From: Pedobacter psychrodurus
GTDB lineage: Bacteria; Bacteroidota; Bacteroidia; Sphingobacteriales; Sphingobacteriaceae
DNA length: 64,000 nt
Reading direction: 5' to 3'
NCBI RefSeq assembly: GCF_004331735.1
Contig: NZ_SJSO01000005.1
Location: forward strand, 186,001-250,000
In this document: positions 45,754 to 54,665 of the stretch, piece by piece
Layout: every line of letters starts with the position of its first letter
Position numbering within the stretch: position 1 is the first letter of the stretch
Notes under the pieces: generated by a model
The model's input: the letters and a program-made list of their open reading frames with translations, nothing else
The model's database searches: none
Told to the model about the DNA's origin: nothing
Program-made: the position numbers and the translations under genes

Positions 45754-48228
45754 TTAACTCAAAGGCAAAGTAAAATGAAAAGTAGAACCTTTGCCTTCTT
45801 CACTCTCTGCCCATATTCTTCCATTATGCCTTTCTATAATTTCAGCACTTAAGTAAAGCCCGATTCCAAAACCAGAAATGGTGTGATTCCCCTTTACGCG
45901 GTAATAACGTTCAAAAAGTTTATCAATATCATCGGGTTTTATGCCTATTCCCTCATCCTTAATTTTAATCTCAACCTCAGTATCGTGCAGTTTGCAGCTT
46001 ACTTCAATACGTGTACCATTGTCTGAATATTTTAAACCGTTACTAATCAGGTTTGAGATAACATTCCCGATTTTATCCCGATCAGCATTGATCTCCACCG
46101 AGCAGGTTTCATTTAATATGATTTGATGAGATGATTGCGAAATATAAGTTTCCTCAATGGTTTCTTTCAGCAAATCATCTAATTTGAAATTGGTTTTTTC
46201 AATTAGCAGTTTGCCCGATTCCAACCTAGACACATTCAAGAAACCATTAATCATGGTCGTCATTTTTCTGATCTGGCTATGTGCTTTATCTAACGCAATA
46301 ACGGCATAATTATCTTCATCTTTTTTCGCTTTGCGCTGCAAAACCTGTACAAATCCATTAATGGCAGTTAATGGTGTTTTTAACTCATGACTTACCATGC
46401 CAATAAAGTCATTTTTCCGGAGTTCATCTAATTTTTGCTCCGTAATATCAATAAATAGGCCTGAATATTCTGTTGCATTGCCATGCTGATCTACAAAAAC
46501 TCTTCCTGTTGCCCTAACCCATTTTTCTTCACCAGTGATTAAATGATTAATTGGATATTCAGAGTCGCTTGGCGAATGGTCTTTTAACGCATTTTCCAAC
46601 GCTGATTTTAACATATCATGGTAATCTGGATTCACAGCTTTTATAATCGAATCCATCGTGGCAGGTTCATCAAGCGGCAGGCCCAATAATTCTTTAACAA
46701 AAGCAGACATGGTAACCTCAAGTGTTTTAGGGTCGATACTCCAGGTACCCATTCTACCCGTTTCTATAGCTTGTCGCAGTTTTACCTCGCTATCAGCGAG
46801 TTTATTGGTATATTGGATAAGGTCATCGTGTGTTTGGGCAAGCTCTTCATTTGCTGCTGTCATTTCCGCATTTATGTCCTGAAGTTCCTTCTCATAAAGC
46901 TTTCGTTCTGTAATATCGGAGCTCACGGTAGCTATGGCAATTACATCATCAGTTTCTTCGTTTTTAATGGCGAAACCATTCCACTCAATCCAAAAAGGAT
47001 TTCCTGTTTTTTCATTCCAGAAACGAATTTCTTTTCTGAAATTATTTTTTTGTAATATTCCTGGTAAAAGTTCCTCGGCAATTGATCGATCTTCTGGAAA
47101 AACACAATCTAAAATGGTTCTTTTGGTGAAACTACTCCAGCCCAATTTTCTTAGTGCTACTGGGTTTAAATACTGGATAGACATATCTAATCCAGCCAAA
47201 CCAATAAATTCAGAACTGGCCTCAACGAGCTTGTTTAAGTTCTGCCTTTCTATTTCCATTAATTTTCTTTCTGTTATATCAACACAAGAACTTATGTATC
47301 CAGCAAAAGATCCATCAGCATGAAAGCGTGGTGGGCCATTGGCCAGCAACCATCGGTAATCTCCTTTTTTGGTCAGGATTCTAAATTCGCCTGTAAATGG
47401 TTTTTGTTCGGCCAAAGCTGAAAGATAAATATTTAGATATCCATCGCGGTCTTCAGGGTGGACTAAATCGATCCAGGCAAAGGCCAGGAGGTCTTTCATC
47501 GATCGGCCTGTTAATTCCGTCCAGGGTTTGTTGAAATAAATGGCATTTCCACTTTCATCTCCAACAGCAATAAAGATATCGGTTCCCTCGGCCATGGTTC
47601 TGAAACGTTTTTCACTTTCCGAAAGTTGGTTAAAACGTTCGACAACCCTTAATTCCAATTCGTTATTTAAAACGTGCAGGGTTTCTTGCGTTTCCTGGAG
47701 TTCTTCATTTGTGGCAACAAGCTCTTCATTGGTTGTTGCCAGTTCTTCTACTGTTGCCGCCAATTCTTCATTTAAAGTTTGTTCGCGTTGTAGTGCCTCT
47801 TCTTTTTCAAGCGCTCGTTCTACAGCCTCCTGTCTAAGTACCCGCTCACTTACATCAATTGCCGTGTGTAGAATGCAAATGGTTTTACCTGCATCATTTT
47901 TTATGGCCCGGTATTCAAAATCAAAATAAAATGTTTGCAGTTTACCGTCAATCATCAAATCAGCTGCGGTATCTTTTCCTGAGATAACTAACCCTTCTAA
48001 CCATACTTTTCTGAACATCCCAATAAAAGGCTGTCCTTTTAACTCCGGTAAGGCGTCTTCCAGCGATTTTCCGATTACGCTTCTGTTTTTGCCCCAGATT
48101 CTGAGCATGGCATCATTAGCCGCTTGAATTACAGCCGTTTCTCCCACATGAACAGCTGTGGCCGTATGGGTCAAGTTAAAAACTTCTAATAATTGATCGT
48201 TACTTAACAGGTGATTAGGATAACTCAT
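45754..48228 (-). CDS. Multi-PAS hybrid-type sensor histidine kinase
   Basis: An 824-aa kinase with no membrane segment. Four PAS/PAC modules are visible: about 1-130, 208-330, 335-450 and 480-610; each PAC ends in a DITE- or DVSE-type segment. A long glutamate-rich coiled coil (ELAATVEELATTNEELVATN) sits at about 145-200. HisKA has the phospho-acceptor in FIGMVSHELKTPLTAINGF; HATPase has the N-box NLISNGLKYS, DEGIGI and GFGIGLYLS. A cytoplasmic sensor of unknown signal; no receiver domain or adjacent response regulator is present, so its partner is elsewhere. Confidence 0.9.
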   Translation of the reverse strand: MSYPNHLLSNDQLLEVFNLTHTATAVHVGETAVIQAANDAMLRIWGKNRSVIGKSLEDALPELKGQPFIGMFRKVWLEGLVISGKDTAADLMIDGKLQTFYFDFEYRAIKNDAGKTICILHTAIDVSERVLRQEAVERALEKEEALQREQTLNEELAATVEELATTNEELVATNEELQETQETLHVLNNELELRVVERFNQLSESEKRFRTMAEGTDIFIAVGDESGNAIYFNKPWTELTGRSMKDLLAFAWIDLVHPEDRDGYLNIYLSALAEQKPFTGEFRILTKKGDYRWLLANGPPRFHADGSFAGYISSCVDITERKLMEIERQNLNKLVEASSEFIGLAGLDMSIQYLNPVALRKLGWSSFTKRTILDCVFPEDRSIAEELLPGILQKNNFRKEIRFWNEKTGNPFWIEWNGFAIKNEETDDVIAIATVSSDITERKLYEKELQDINAEMTAANEELAQTHDDLIQYTNKLADSEVKLRQAIETGRMGTWSIDPKTLEVTMSAFVKELLGLPLDEPATMDSIIKAVNPDYHDMLKSALENALKDHSPSDSEYPINHLITGEEKWVRATGRVFVDQHGNATEYSGLFIDITEQKLDELRKNDFIGMVSHELKTPLTAINGFVQVLQRKAKKDEDNYAVIALDKAHSQIRKMTTMINGFLNVSRLESGKLLIEKTNFKLDDLLKETIEETYISQSSHQIILNETCSVEINADRDKIGNVISNLISNGLKYSDNGTRIEVSCKLHDTEVEIKIKDEGIGIKPDDIDKLFERYYRVKGNHTISGFGIGLYLSAEIIERHNGRIWAESEEGKGSTFHFTLPLS

Positions 48229-48321
48229 TACGGAAGCTTAAGTATTATCTGAAATAATTATTTATCTAAGTGTAAAACAAAATTAAATCACGGATCTAAC
48301 CATGATCATTTTTGATATAAA

Positions 48322-49251
48322 CTATATACTAACCATAACCTCCTTAAAAAGTTTTTTAATTATATGAATTTCTGATGCATACTGTGTGTTTTTCCTACAA
48401 CCAAAATATAAAGTATTTGTCAGTTTTGAGGTGCCTTCCCAAATCACCTTCACTTTTCCGGCTTCTACTTCTTTTTTGCAAAGGAAATCTGGGATGATCG
48501 CTAAACCCTTTCCGCCAGATAAACAGCGAACGATGGAATTTAGATTAGGTACAATATAATTTGGTCTGAAATCGGCATGTTTGCCAAAATTGAGCTGCCA
48601 GAAACGTAAGAGATGCTCCATATCGCCGGCTGTTCCATACCATTTTTGTTGTTTTAACCATGCTTCCATTCCTGTTAAATCTTTCTTTTTAACTAACGAA
48701 TCAAAAGTTTGCCCGTCAGTTTCTATTCCGCCTACTAAAACGATGGTTTCGGAAGAAAAAGCCTCGTGCTCTACATTAGGTGAATTACCTTTTTGCGGGG
48801 TAATAATGAGGTCTAAAATACCTTTATCCAATTGATCTAACATTTCAGGATATTCGCCAAAACGGATGATCATATTAAAAGGAAGGGTAGAAATATATTG
48901 TTCGAGCGTTATCTGAAAAGTCTCAAAACACATGCCTACGCTAATGGTTGGTGTATGTTTCTCTGTGCTTTTTTGAAAATGTTTTTCGGCATCTTCGAGC
49001 TTTCCAAGTGGTTCTACAATAAAGTTATATAACACTTTCCCTTTTTCGGTAGGAATCATCTTCCTGCCTGTACGCTCGAACAGTTTGTAGCCAACGTAAC
49101 TTTCTAAAGAGCTTAAATGTAAACTTACCCCTGGTTGTGAAATAAAGAGATTTTCTGCTGCGCCTGTTAAAGTTCCTGTTTTATAAATCGCCTTAAAACT
49201 TCTGTACCATTCTAAATTAACCATAGTATTAGTATTATAATTCTGATACAA
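48322..49251 (-). CDS. LysR-type transcriptional regulator (divergent from mdaB)
   Basis: A 309-aa LysR regulator with helix-turn-helix LTGAAENLFISQPGVSLHLSSLE at about residues 28-50 and a periplasmic-binding-like sensor domain (TISVGMCFETFQITL, then FGEYPEMLDQLDKGILDLIIT). It faces the MdaB-like gene across 72 bp and probably controls it. It is only distantly related to the regulator at 40929. Confidence 0.85.
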   Translation of the reverse strand: MYQNYNTNTMVNLEWYRSFKAIYKTGTLTGAAENLFISQPGVSLHLSSLESYVGYKLFERTGRKMIPTEKGKVLYNFIVEPLGKLEDAEKHFQKSTEKHTPTISVGMCFETFQITLEQYISTLPFNMIIRFGEYPEMLDQLDKGILDLIITPQKGNSPNVEHEAFSSETIVLVGGIETDGQTFDSLVKKKDLTGMEAWLKQQKWYGTAGDMEHLLRFWQLNFGKHADFRPNYIVPNLNSIVRCLSGGKGLAIIPDFLCKKEVEAGKVKVIWEGTSKLTNTLYFGCRKNTQYASEIHIIKKLFKEVMVSI

Positions 49252-49265
49252 AGCTATGAATTAAC

Positions 49266-49300
49266 TTGTTTTAATAATAGGTTTAGGCACTGTAATTTTG
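49266..49300 (+). promoter_or_regulatory. Promoter of the mdaB-like operon
   Basis: TTGTTTT near 49266 and TAATTTTG at 49293-49300 fit the Bacteroidota -33 and -7 elements with a gap of about 20-22 bp. The ATG follows 23 bp after the -7 box. The gap also contains GTAT/ATAC half-sites at about 49235-49250 that could bind LysR. Confidence 0.6.
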
Positions 49301-49323
49301 TCTTATCAAAATAGAAAAACGAA

Positions 49324-49953
49324 ATGACAAAAATATTCATCATCAATGGAGGACAAAAATTTGGACACTCCGGCGGAAGATTTAACGAAACGATAGCTAA
49401 CGCCACAGCCGATTTCTTTTCATCAGTGGAAGGATTTGAAATAAAAACAACCAATATTAACCACAATTACGACCCAAAGGAAGAAGTAGAAAAATATGTT
49501 TGGGCAGATGTTGTAATTTACCACACACCAATCTGGTGGTTTCAGTTACCACATGGATTTAAGAAATATATCGATGTTGTGTTTACTGAAGGGCATAAAA
49601 AAGGAATCTATACAAGTGACGGCCGTAAAGCCGATAATCCGACAAGAAACTACGGTACCGGCGGGATGTTGCATAGCCGTAAGTATATGGTAACATCATC
49701 GTGGAACGCACCAAAAGAGGCATTTACCTTACCCGAAGAATTTTTTATGGAAACCAGTGTAGATGATGGTGTATTGTTCGGCTTCCACAGAATGAATGCT
49801 TTTACCGGAATGGAACGGATAGAAGGCATCCATTTTCATGATGTAGAAAAGAACGCAGATATCAATAGTGCATTAAAATTACACCAGGAACATTTAACCC
49901 AAAACTTTTTAAATACCGAAATATATGAGCATTTATCTAACAGCAATAGTTAA
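49324..49953 (+). CDS. mdaB: NAD(P)H:quinone oxidoreductase, MdaB-like
   Basis: A 209-aa flavodoxin-fold enzyme. It begins MTKIFIINGGQKFGHSGGRFN, the FAD/FMN site, and holds VIYHTPIWWFQLPHGFKKYI and GTGGMLHSRKYMVTSSWNAP, typical of MdaB, a two-electron quinone reductase that limits redox cycling. It starts an operon with a monooxygenase that overlaps its end by 29 bp, and is divergent from a LysR gene. Confidence 0.88.
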   Translation: MTKIFIINGGQKFGHSGGRFNETIANATADFFSSVEGFEIKTTNINHNYDPKEEVEKYVWADVVIYHTPIWWFQLPHGFKKYIDVVFTEGHKKGIYTSDGRKADNPTRNYGTGGMLHSRKYMVTSSWNAPKEAFTLPEEFFMETSVDDGVLFGFHRMNAFTGMERIEGIHFHDVEKNADINSALKLHQEHLTQNFLNTEIYEHLSNSNS

Positions 49954-50209
49954 AAGTAAAAAAGAAACCGTAGCCGCATTAAGAAATGTGCTGTTGGATA
50001 TGGTTGTAAATTCCCGTAAAGAGGAAGCCTGCATTCAGTATGATCTGCACGAAGCAGCAGAGGATAATACTTTTATTTTTCAGGAAGAATGGAAAGATCA
50101 GGCAGGTTTGGACCTCCACAATCAGCAGCCTTATATTTTAGCCTTTGTGGTGCAAGCGGATACGTTGGCAGATGATGTTGTAATCTATAAAACAGAAAAA
50201 CTGGCCTAA
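49925..50209 (+). CDS. Antibiotic-biosynthesis-monooxygenase (ABM) family protein
   Basis: A 94-aa ferredoxin-like-fold protein of the ABM/YgiN type: LTAIVKSKKETVAALRNVLLDMV, then CIQYDLHEAAEDNTFIFQEEWKDQAGLDLH, with the usual final strand. Such enzymes, like E. coli YgiN, which pairs with MdaB, oxidise quinols or quinone-like compounds. The start lies inside the mdaB end (29-bp overlap), so the pair is translated together. Confidence 0.85.
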   Translation: MSIYLTAIVKSKKETVAALRNVLLDMVVNSRKEEACIQYDLHEAAEDNTFIFQEEWKDQAGLDLHNQQPYILAFVVQADTLADDVVIYKTEKLA

Positions 50210-51085
50210 TTACAGTTTTGCACTCCTGGCTGTTAACGAAGAACCTGCAGAAGCAATTACAACGAAAGCCACGGCAAAACACTCTTTTAAGGTGAGGTAT
50301 TCTTGTAAAAAAACGAGTGCAGCCAGTGAGGCCATGGCGGGTTCGAGGCTCATTAAAATACTGAAAGTCCGTGCAGGGAGCTGCTTAAGGGCTCTCATTT
50401 CGAGGGTAAACGGGATGGCGCTTGATAGTAGAGCAAGCGCTGCTCCTAAACCCAATAATTTCGGACTCAAACCGCTTAAGCCGCCGCCAAAAATACCAAA
50501 TGGCAAGATGACTAGGGTAGCGAATAACATTCCAATGGCAACAGCATCACCACCTTTCATTATTTTTGAAATCCTTCCACCCAATATAATATAAGCTGCC
50601 CAAAAAATGCCAGCTAAAAGGGCCAGTAACACACCCGCCACATTCAACCCTGTACTGGTCCATGGGGCAATTAGTGCAATGCCGGTTGCGGCCAGTATTA
50701 CCCAAAGAAAATCGACCGGTTTTTTAGAGCCAAAAATGGCCAGACCCAAAGGTCCAACAAATTCTAAGGTTACCCCTAAACCGATCGGAATTCTTGCTAT
50801 GGCCATATAAAATACCATATTCATTACCCCTAAACAAACACCATAAAGGATAACATATTTCCATTGTTTGGCGTTTAGTTTAAATAGGTTTGGCCTAAAG
50901 GCAATTAATAAGATCACCGCAGATAAACCGATCCGTAATGATGCTGTAGCAGCAGCACCAATTTGTGGGAAAAGCCCTTTTGCAATTGCCGCCCCACACT
51001 GCACACTAATAATAGAGAGTAAGACAGCTGGTATGGGTGGGATATTGATTTTGCTTTTCATTTGGTGCTCGTAAATGAGGCGCAA
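50210..51085 (-). CDS. EamA/DMT-superfamily exporter
   Basis: A 291-aa membrane protein with ten predicted helices in two halves, the EamA repeat (VTLEFVGPLGLAIFG and the second-half ASLAALVFLQEYLTLKECFA). It resembles RhtA-like amino-acid/metabolite exporters, but the substrate cannot be inferred. Convergent with the monooxygenase gene, whose stop is adjacent, so no independent terminator separates them. Confidence 0.85.
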   Translation of the reverse strand: MRLIYEHQMKSKINIPPIPAVLLSIISVQCGAAIAKGLFPQIGAAATASLRIGLSAVILLIAFRPNLFKLNAKQWKYVILYGVCLGVMNMVFYMAIARIPIGLGVTLEFVGPLGLAIFGSKKPVDFLWVILAATGIALIAPWTSTGLNVAGVLLALLAGIFWAAYIILGGRISKIMKGGDAVAIGMLFATLVILPFGIFGGGLSGLSPKLLGLGAALALLSSAIPFTLEMRALKQLPARTFSILMSLEPAMASLAALVFLQEYLTLKECFAVAFVVIASAGSSLTARSAKL

Positions 51086-51119
51086 AATTACAGAATTATA
51101 AGCTGCTAATATTTTAAAA

Positions 51120-51162
51120 TAAAAAAAGGGAGAATCAGATTACGCTAATTCTCCCTTTTCAA
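51120..51162 (-). terminator. Rho-independent terminator (bidirectional sequence)
   Basis: AAAGGGAGAAT (about 51126-51136) and ATTCTCCCTTT (about 51148-51158) pair perfectly. The minus-strand transcript of the 115-aa gene ends in a run of seven T after the stem. Confidence 0.85.
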
Positions 51163-51178
51163 TCAGACTTTTAGGTTA

Positions 51179-51526
51179 TTAACAAAACAGTTCCTGTTCG
51201 TCTCTGTTTTCGGTAGGAATTTTCTTTAAGAAATCATCAAATGCCGGCCCTTCATTATCAGAATATATTCCGTAAGCGTCTAATATATATCCAATGTTTT
51301 TATCCTGATCTTCTAAGAGGTAAAGTACAGAGTTGTCTGCAGGGTCTGAATCTCCTTCAAAGCGATAAGTTTTAACAATAGTTAAATCTTCAGGTCTATA
51401 AATTTTACCCAAAGATTTACTTTGCATTTTACCATGATCAGATATTTTTAACTCGTTATCTTTTCCTTTCAGCCTCAATTTCTCCAAAATTTGACTTAAA
51501 GTGTTCATTGCTATTGGCTGTTCCAT
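51179..51526 (-). CDS. Small conserved Bacteroidota protein, often labelled phosphoribosylpyrophosphate synthetase
   Basis: A 115-aa soluble protein (an internal ATG at 51508, opening MNTLSQILEKLRLKG, gives 109 aa and may be the true start). It carries GKIYRPEDLTIVKTYRFEG and VLYLLEDQDKNIGYILDAYG. I recall close relatives in Bacteroidota databases named phosphoribosylpyrophosphate synthetase, but it is far too short for that enzyme and lacks its motifs, so the label is probably an annotation artefact. Function unknown; it is a single-gene unit. Confidence 0.7.
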   Translation of the reverse strand: MEQPIAMNTLSQILEKLRLKGKDNELKISDHGKMQSKSLGKIYRPEDLTIVKTYRFEGDSDPADNSVLYLLEDQDKNIGYILDAYGIYSDNEGPAFDDFLKKIPTENRDEQELFC

Positions 51527-51644
51527 AGTTATACGATTTTATACCCATTAAACAAGTAGCATTCGAAATGGTTTTGCATGTCGTTCTTTTAAAGCAAACT
51601 AAATGATTGTCAATCTGTTTCTTATACAAACTAAATTTTATAAA

Positions 51645-52175
51645 ATGAAAAAATATCTTTTAAGCCTCGCTATTGCAGGCGTAGCATTGATCAGTGCTTG
51701 TGCTAATACCGACAAAGAAATTGCCCAGGCTACACTAACCGAAACAGCTGATAATACTAAAACCATTGGAACAGCAAAGTTTTACGAACTGAGTGATGGA
51801 AAAATTAAAATGGATATCGAGATGAATTTTGCAGCGCATGCAGATAGTAATGTTGCGGTCCATTTTCACGAACATGGCGATTGCGGCAATATGGGCGAAA
51901 ATACCCATGGCCATTGGAATCCAACAAAAGAAGCCCATGGGAAATGGGGATCTGCCGCTTATCATAGTGGAGATATCGGCAATATTATGTTAGATAATAA
52001 AGGCCATGCTACCCTTTCGGTTACTACTGATAGATGGAACATTAAAGATGGCGATATTAAAAATATTATCGGTCGTGGGATTATTGTACATGGCGGTACC
52101 GACGATTATACCACACAACCAACTGGTAACTCAGGACCACGGGTGGGTTGCGGTGTAATTGAAGCGGTGAAGTAA
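51645..52175 (+). CDS. sodC: Cu/Zn superoxide dismutase lipoprotein
   Basis: A 176-aa SOD. The ATG at 51645 is preferred over one at 51603 because it opens the signal peptide MKKYLLSLAIAGVALISAC with lipobox SAC. Metal ligands are visible: HFHEHGDCG, GENTHGHWNP, GDIGNIM and GRGIIVHGGTDDY, plus a C-terminal GPRVGCGVI with the disulphide Cys. It removes superoxide in the periplasm or on the surface. A strong terminator follows. Confidence 0.92.
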   Translation: MKKYLLSLAIAGVALISACANTDKEIAQATLTETADNTKTIGTAKFYELSDGKIKMDIEMNFAAHADSNVAVHFHEHGDCGNMGENTHGHWNPTKEAHGKWGSAAYHSGDIGNIMLDNKGHATLSVTTDRWNIKDGDIKNIIGRGIIVHGGTDDYTTQPTGNSGPRVGCGVIEAVK

Positions 52176-52197
52176 TATTTTGTATATTAGTTTGATC

Positions 52198-52292
52198 GTC
52201 ATTTCGAGCGGAGTGCAATGCAGTCGAGAAATCTATTAAAGATCTCTCCATTTCACTGCGTTTCATCCGATAGCTATCGGATCGAGATGACG
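52198..52292. repeat. REP-like inverted repeat, class CGTCATTTCG
   Basis: Outer arms CGTCATTTCG and CGAGATGACG, inner hairpin CCGATAGCTATCGG near 52268. Together with the elements at 45573, 60641 and 61740 it belongs to a family of dispersed palindromes of the same CGTCATT-ending type. Confidence 0.75.
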
Positions 52293-52311
52293 ATTTTTTG
52301 TTGGAGTCTTT

Positions 52312-52340
52312 AAGCGATTAAATTTTTAATCGCTTTTTTT
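52312..52340 (+). terminator. Terminator downstream of sodC
   Basis: AAGCGATTAAA (52312-52322) pairs with TTTAATCGCTT (52325-52335) around two T, then a run of T. It lies after the REP-like repeat. Confidence 0.85.
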
Positions 52341-52387
52341 ATGCAATTCGATTGCTGTTGTCATCATCATTAAAAACCTAAATTATT

Positions 52388-52921
52388 ATGGCCACTCTAA
52401 ACGAATCTCAAAGCGGCAAGGCTGCAAAGGGAAGAACCAAAAAAACTGCACCAAGGGTAGACCTTACCGCTATGGTAGATCTGATGTTTTTATTAACTAC
52501 ATTTTTTATGCTCACTACTTCTTTGGGTACTTTAAATGCGGCAGATATTGCCAAGCCTGATGAAACGGATATTGATGTAGTAGAAAATTATCCCGAATCT
52601 CGTACCATGACCATCCTGCTTGGCAAAAACAACAAGGCTGTTTGCTACATGGGAACAATAGAAAAGGCTAATATGAAGGTTACCCTGGTAGCCAACATTC
52701 AAAAAGAGATTATTGCAAACGAGAAACTAGTTGCTGAAACCCATCAGCATAATCCGGCCAAATATATGATCGTAATTATCAAGCCAGCTAAAACGGCTAA
52801 GTTCCAGAATTTTGTAGATGTAATTGATGAAATGAAAATTGCTAATATTAAATCGTATGCCATTGACGACGATCATATTGCAGAAAAAGAGACTGCATTT
52901 ATGAAAATGAACGGCATCTAG
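52388..52921 (+). CDS. exbD: ExbD/TolR-type biopolymer transport protein
   Basis: A 177-aa protein: cytoplasmic stub, then the ExbD signature RVDLTAMVDLMFLLTTFFML in one membrane helix with Asp (the proton-sensing residue), then a periplasmic domain of about 120 residues. ExbD works with ExbB to transduce proton-motive force to TonB-dependent receptors. No exbB or tonB gene is adjacent, so it must pair with components encoded elsewhere. Transcribed alone. Confidence 0.88.
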   Translation: MATLNESQSGKAAKGRTKKTAPRVDLTAMVDLMFLLTTFFMLTTSLGTLNAADIAKPDETDIDVVENYPESRTMTILLGKNNKAVCYMGTIEKANMKVTLVANIQKEIIANEKLVAETHQHNPAKYMIVIIKPAKTAKFQNFVDVIDEMKIANIKSYAIDDDHIAEKETAFMKMNGI

Positions 52922-53231
52922 ATTTATTGACTTTTTTAAGACCCAAGGCCTTAAATACAGCGAATAAAAAGAATATAAGATGGTTTAAGGCTAATGAATA
53001 AATTGAATATAATAAATGATACAATCATTTCTCTGGAAATATTGCGTTTTTAATGTTCTGAGCCCATTTTTATAGACTATATTATAGAGTTGTTAGGTTT
53101 GTGTTAGGTGTTTAATACTACATCCTTATAGCTAATATTATTACATTAGTCAAAGTGTTTGGCCGAGCATCAGGCGCATCCCGAAAAGCCTTCAAAAGAG
53201 TAGGGATCTTAAAACTCAAAAAAAATCTAGT
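52922..53231. other. Intergenic gap before the leader-peptide gene
   Basis: AT-rich, no gene seen. It must hold the promoter of the peptide export cassette, but no exact -7/-33 pair could be identified by eye. Confidence 0.5.
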
Positions 53232-53438
53232 ATGAAAAGTTTAGAATTAAAAAATCTTGGTGTTAAAGAAATGAACACAACTGAAATGTCACAAGTTGAA
53301 GGTGGTGGTATTGTTAACAATACATTAAGCGAACTTTTAGCTTCTCTTTCAGGAACTTTAAATGCAGTTGGCGCAGACACTTCAGCATTTTTAAGCAAAA
53401 CAGTAACCAATGTTTTGAAACTTGTTTGGAGTCTATAA
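53232..53438 (+). CDS. Double-glycine leader peptide (bacteriocin-like precursor)
   Basis: A 68-aa precursor. Residues 1-25 form a GG leader (MKSLELKNLGVKEMNTTEMS then QVEGGG, Gly24-Gly25), with the Leu/Met spacing before GG that C39 peptidases recognise. Cleavage after Gly25 leaves a 43-aa peptide, beginning GIVNNTL, with no cysteine, amphipathic, ending KLVWSL. It lies 63 bp before an HlyD gene and an ABC exporter with C39 peptidase, making export and maturation by that pair very likely. Bacteriocin, signal or other role is unknown. Confidence 0.75.
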   Translation: MKSLELKNLGVKEMNTTEMSQVEGGGIVNNTLSELLASLSGTLNAVGADTSAFLSKTVTNVLKLVWSL

Positions 53439-53450
53439 GCAATTTATTGT

Positions 53451-53481
53451 ATCCGCTGTTCTGGCTTTCAGAATAGCGGAT
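53451..53481 (+). terminator. Hairpin between peptide and exporter genes
   Basis: A 13-bp stem (ATCCGCTGTTCTG 53451-53463 with CAGAATAGCGGAT 53469-53481, one G-U) around GCTTT. No T tract follows, so it is likely an attenuator or a mRNA-stability/processing element limiting exporter expression relative to peptide. Confidence 0.65.
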
Positions 53482-53501
53482 GCTTTACGATTTCAAACAC
53501 T

Positions 53502-54659
53502 ATGGCGCTAACCAGCTACTCTACAGAAAGAATTTCAAATACCGCTCTCGTTTACCGTTCCCAAATTAGTAAATCAAGCCAGTTAATTTATATCGTTGCC
53601 GTGGCAGCCATTTTAATTGTTTTGGTTGCCCTTCCCTTTGTTAAAATACCCATTAGCGTAAATGGTACAGGCATTTTACAATCTACCATCGAAAAAACAG
53701 AACTTATTGTACCGGTTAATGGCCGATTAATACAGTACAGACTTTCGGATAATAAGAGGCTTAAACAAGGCGATACACTGCTGGCCATTGATGCTGGTTT
53801 ACCCAAACAGCAAGATGCTTTGGTAGAAACGCGTAAAAATCAGATCACCCATTTTTTACAAGACATTAGCACACTGTTATCATTTAACGGCGGTTCCGAT
53901 CTGCAAAGCGGCCAGTACGTTGCTTCCTGGCAACAATATGTACAGGAGTCGAAAAACGCTGGTATTGCAAAAAGACAGGCCGCGAGTAACTTTGCGCGTT
54001 ATAGTAAGCTTTATCAAAATAAAGTAATTACACAATCTGAATACGAAAAATACAAATACGAACTCGAGCAGGCCGAATCGGTTTACTTAATGGTGCGTAC
54101 TAAATATAAAACCCAATGGCAAACCGAAGCCAACGGGTACCGCAATGAACTTCGCCAACTTTCAGGCCAGCAGGCAGAACTTAACGAACAGAAAAAACAA
54201 TATGTATTACGGGCACCAATAGATGGCTCTGTTCAAAACTTAATCGGTTTACAGCAAGGGGCTTACGTATTTGCCAATCAAAAAGTGGGAGAGGTTTCTC
54301 CTGATGCTGGTTTGGCCGCTTATTGTTATATCAATCCTTCTGATATTGGCCTAATTAGAAAAGGACAAGAGGTACACTTCCAAATAAACGCCTACAATTA
54401 TAACCAATGGGGTTTGGCCTTAGGTAAAGTGATCGATATTTCAGACGATATTGTAATTTTAAATGGCAACCAGCCTGCTTTTAAGGTAAAGTGTTTAATG
54501 GATAAAAATTTTCTAATGCTAAAAAACGGTTATAAGGGATACCTCAAAAAAGGAATGAATTTTACTGCCCGTTTTAAAGTAACCGACCGGAGTTTATATC
54601 AGTTACTTTACGATAAGGTAGATGATTGGGTTAATCCAAACTTAATCCAAAAAACATAA
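53502..54659 (+). CDS. HlyD-type periplasmic adaptor
   Basis: A 385-aa membrane-fusion protein: one membrane helix at about residues 27-48, a lipoyl-like half (VNGTGILQSTIEKTELIVPVNG), a long coiled coil (about 105-230) and the second half-motif with YVLRAPIDGSV. It links an inner membrane ABC exporter to the outer membrane. The gap to the ABC gene is 6 bp. No outer membrane TolC is in the window. Confidence 0.88.
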   Translation: MALTSYSTERISNTALVYRSQISKSSQLIYIVAVAAILIVLVALPFVKIPISVNGTGILQSTIEKTELIVPVNGRLIQYRLSDNKRLKQGDTLLAIDAGLPKQQDALVETRKNQITHFLQDISTLLSFNGGSDLQSGQYVASWQQYVQESKNAGIAKRQAASNFARYSKLYQNKVITQSEYEKYKYELEQAESVYLMVRTKYKTQWQTEANGYRNELRQLSGQQAELNEQKKQYVLRAPIDGSVQNLIGLQQGAYVFANQKVGEVSPDAGLAAYCYINPSDIGLIRKGQEVHFQINAYNYNQWGLALGKVIDISDDIVILNGNQPAFKVKCLMDKNFLMLKNGYKGYLKKGMNFTARFKVTDRSLYQLLYDKVDDWVNPNLIQKT

Positions 54660-54665
54660 AAGGCA

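Noticed and set aside
45754..48228. A hybrid kinase with a receiver domain
   Set aside because: The frame ends right after the ATPase domain; no receiver is visible, so hybrid signalling is not supported despite the many PAS domains.
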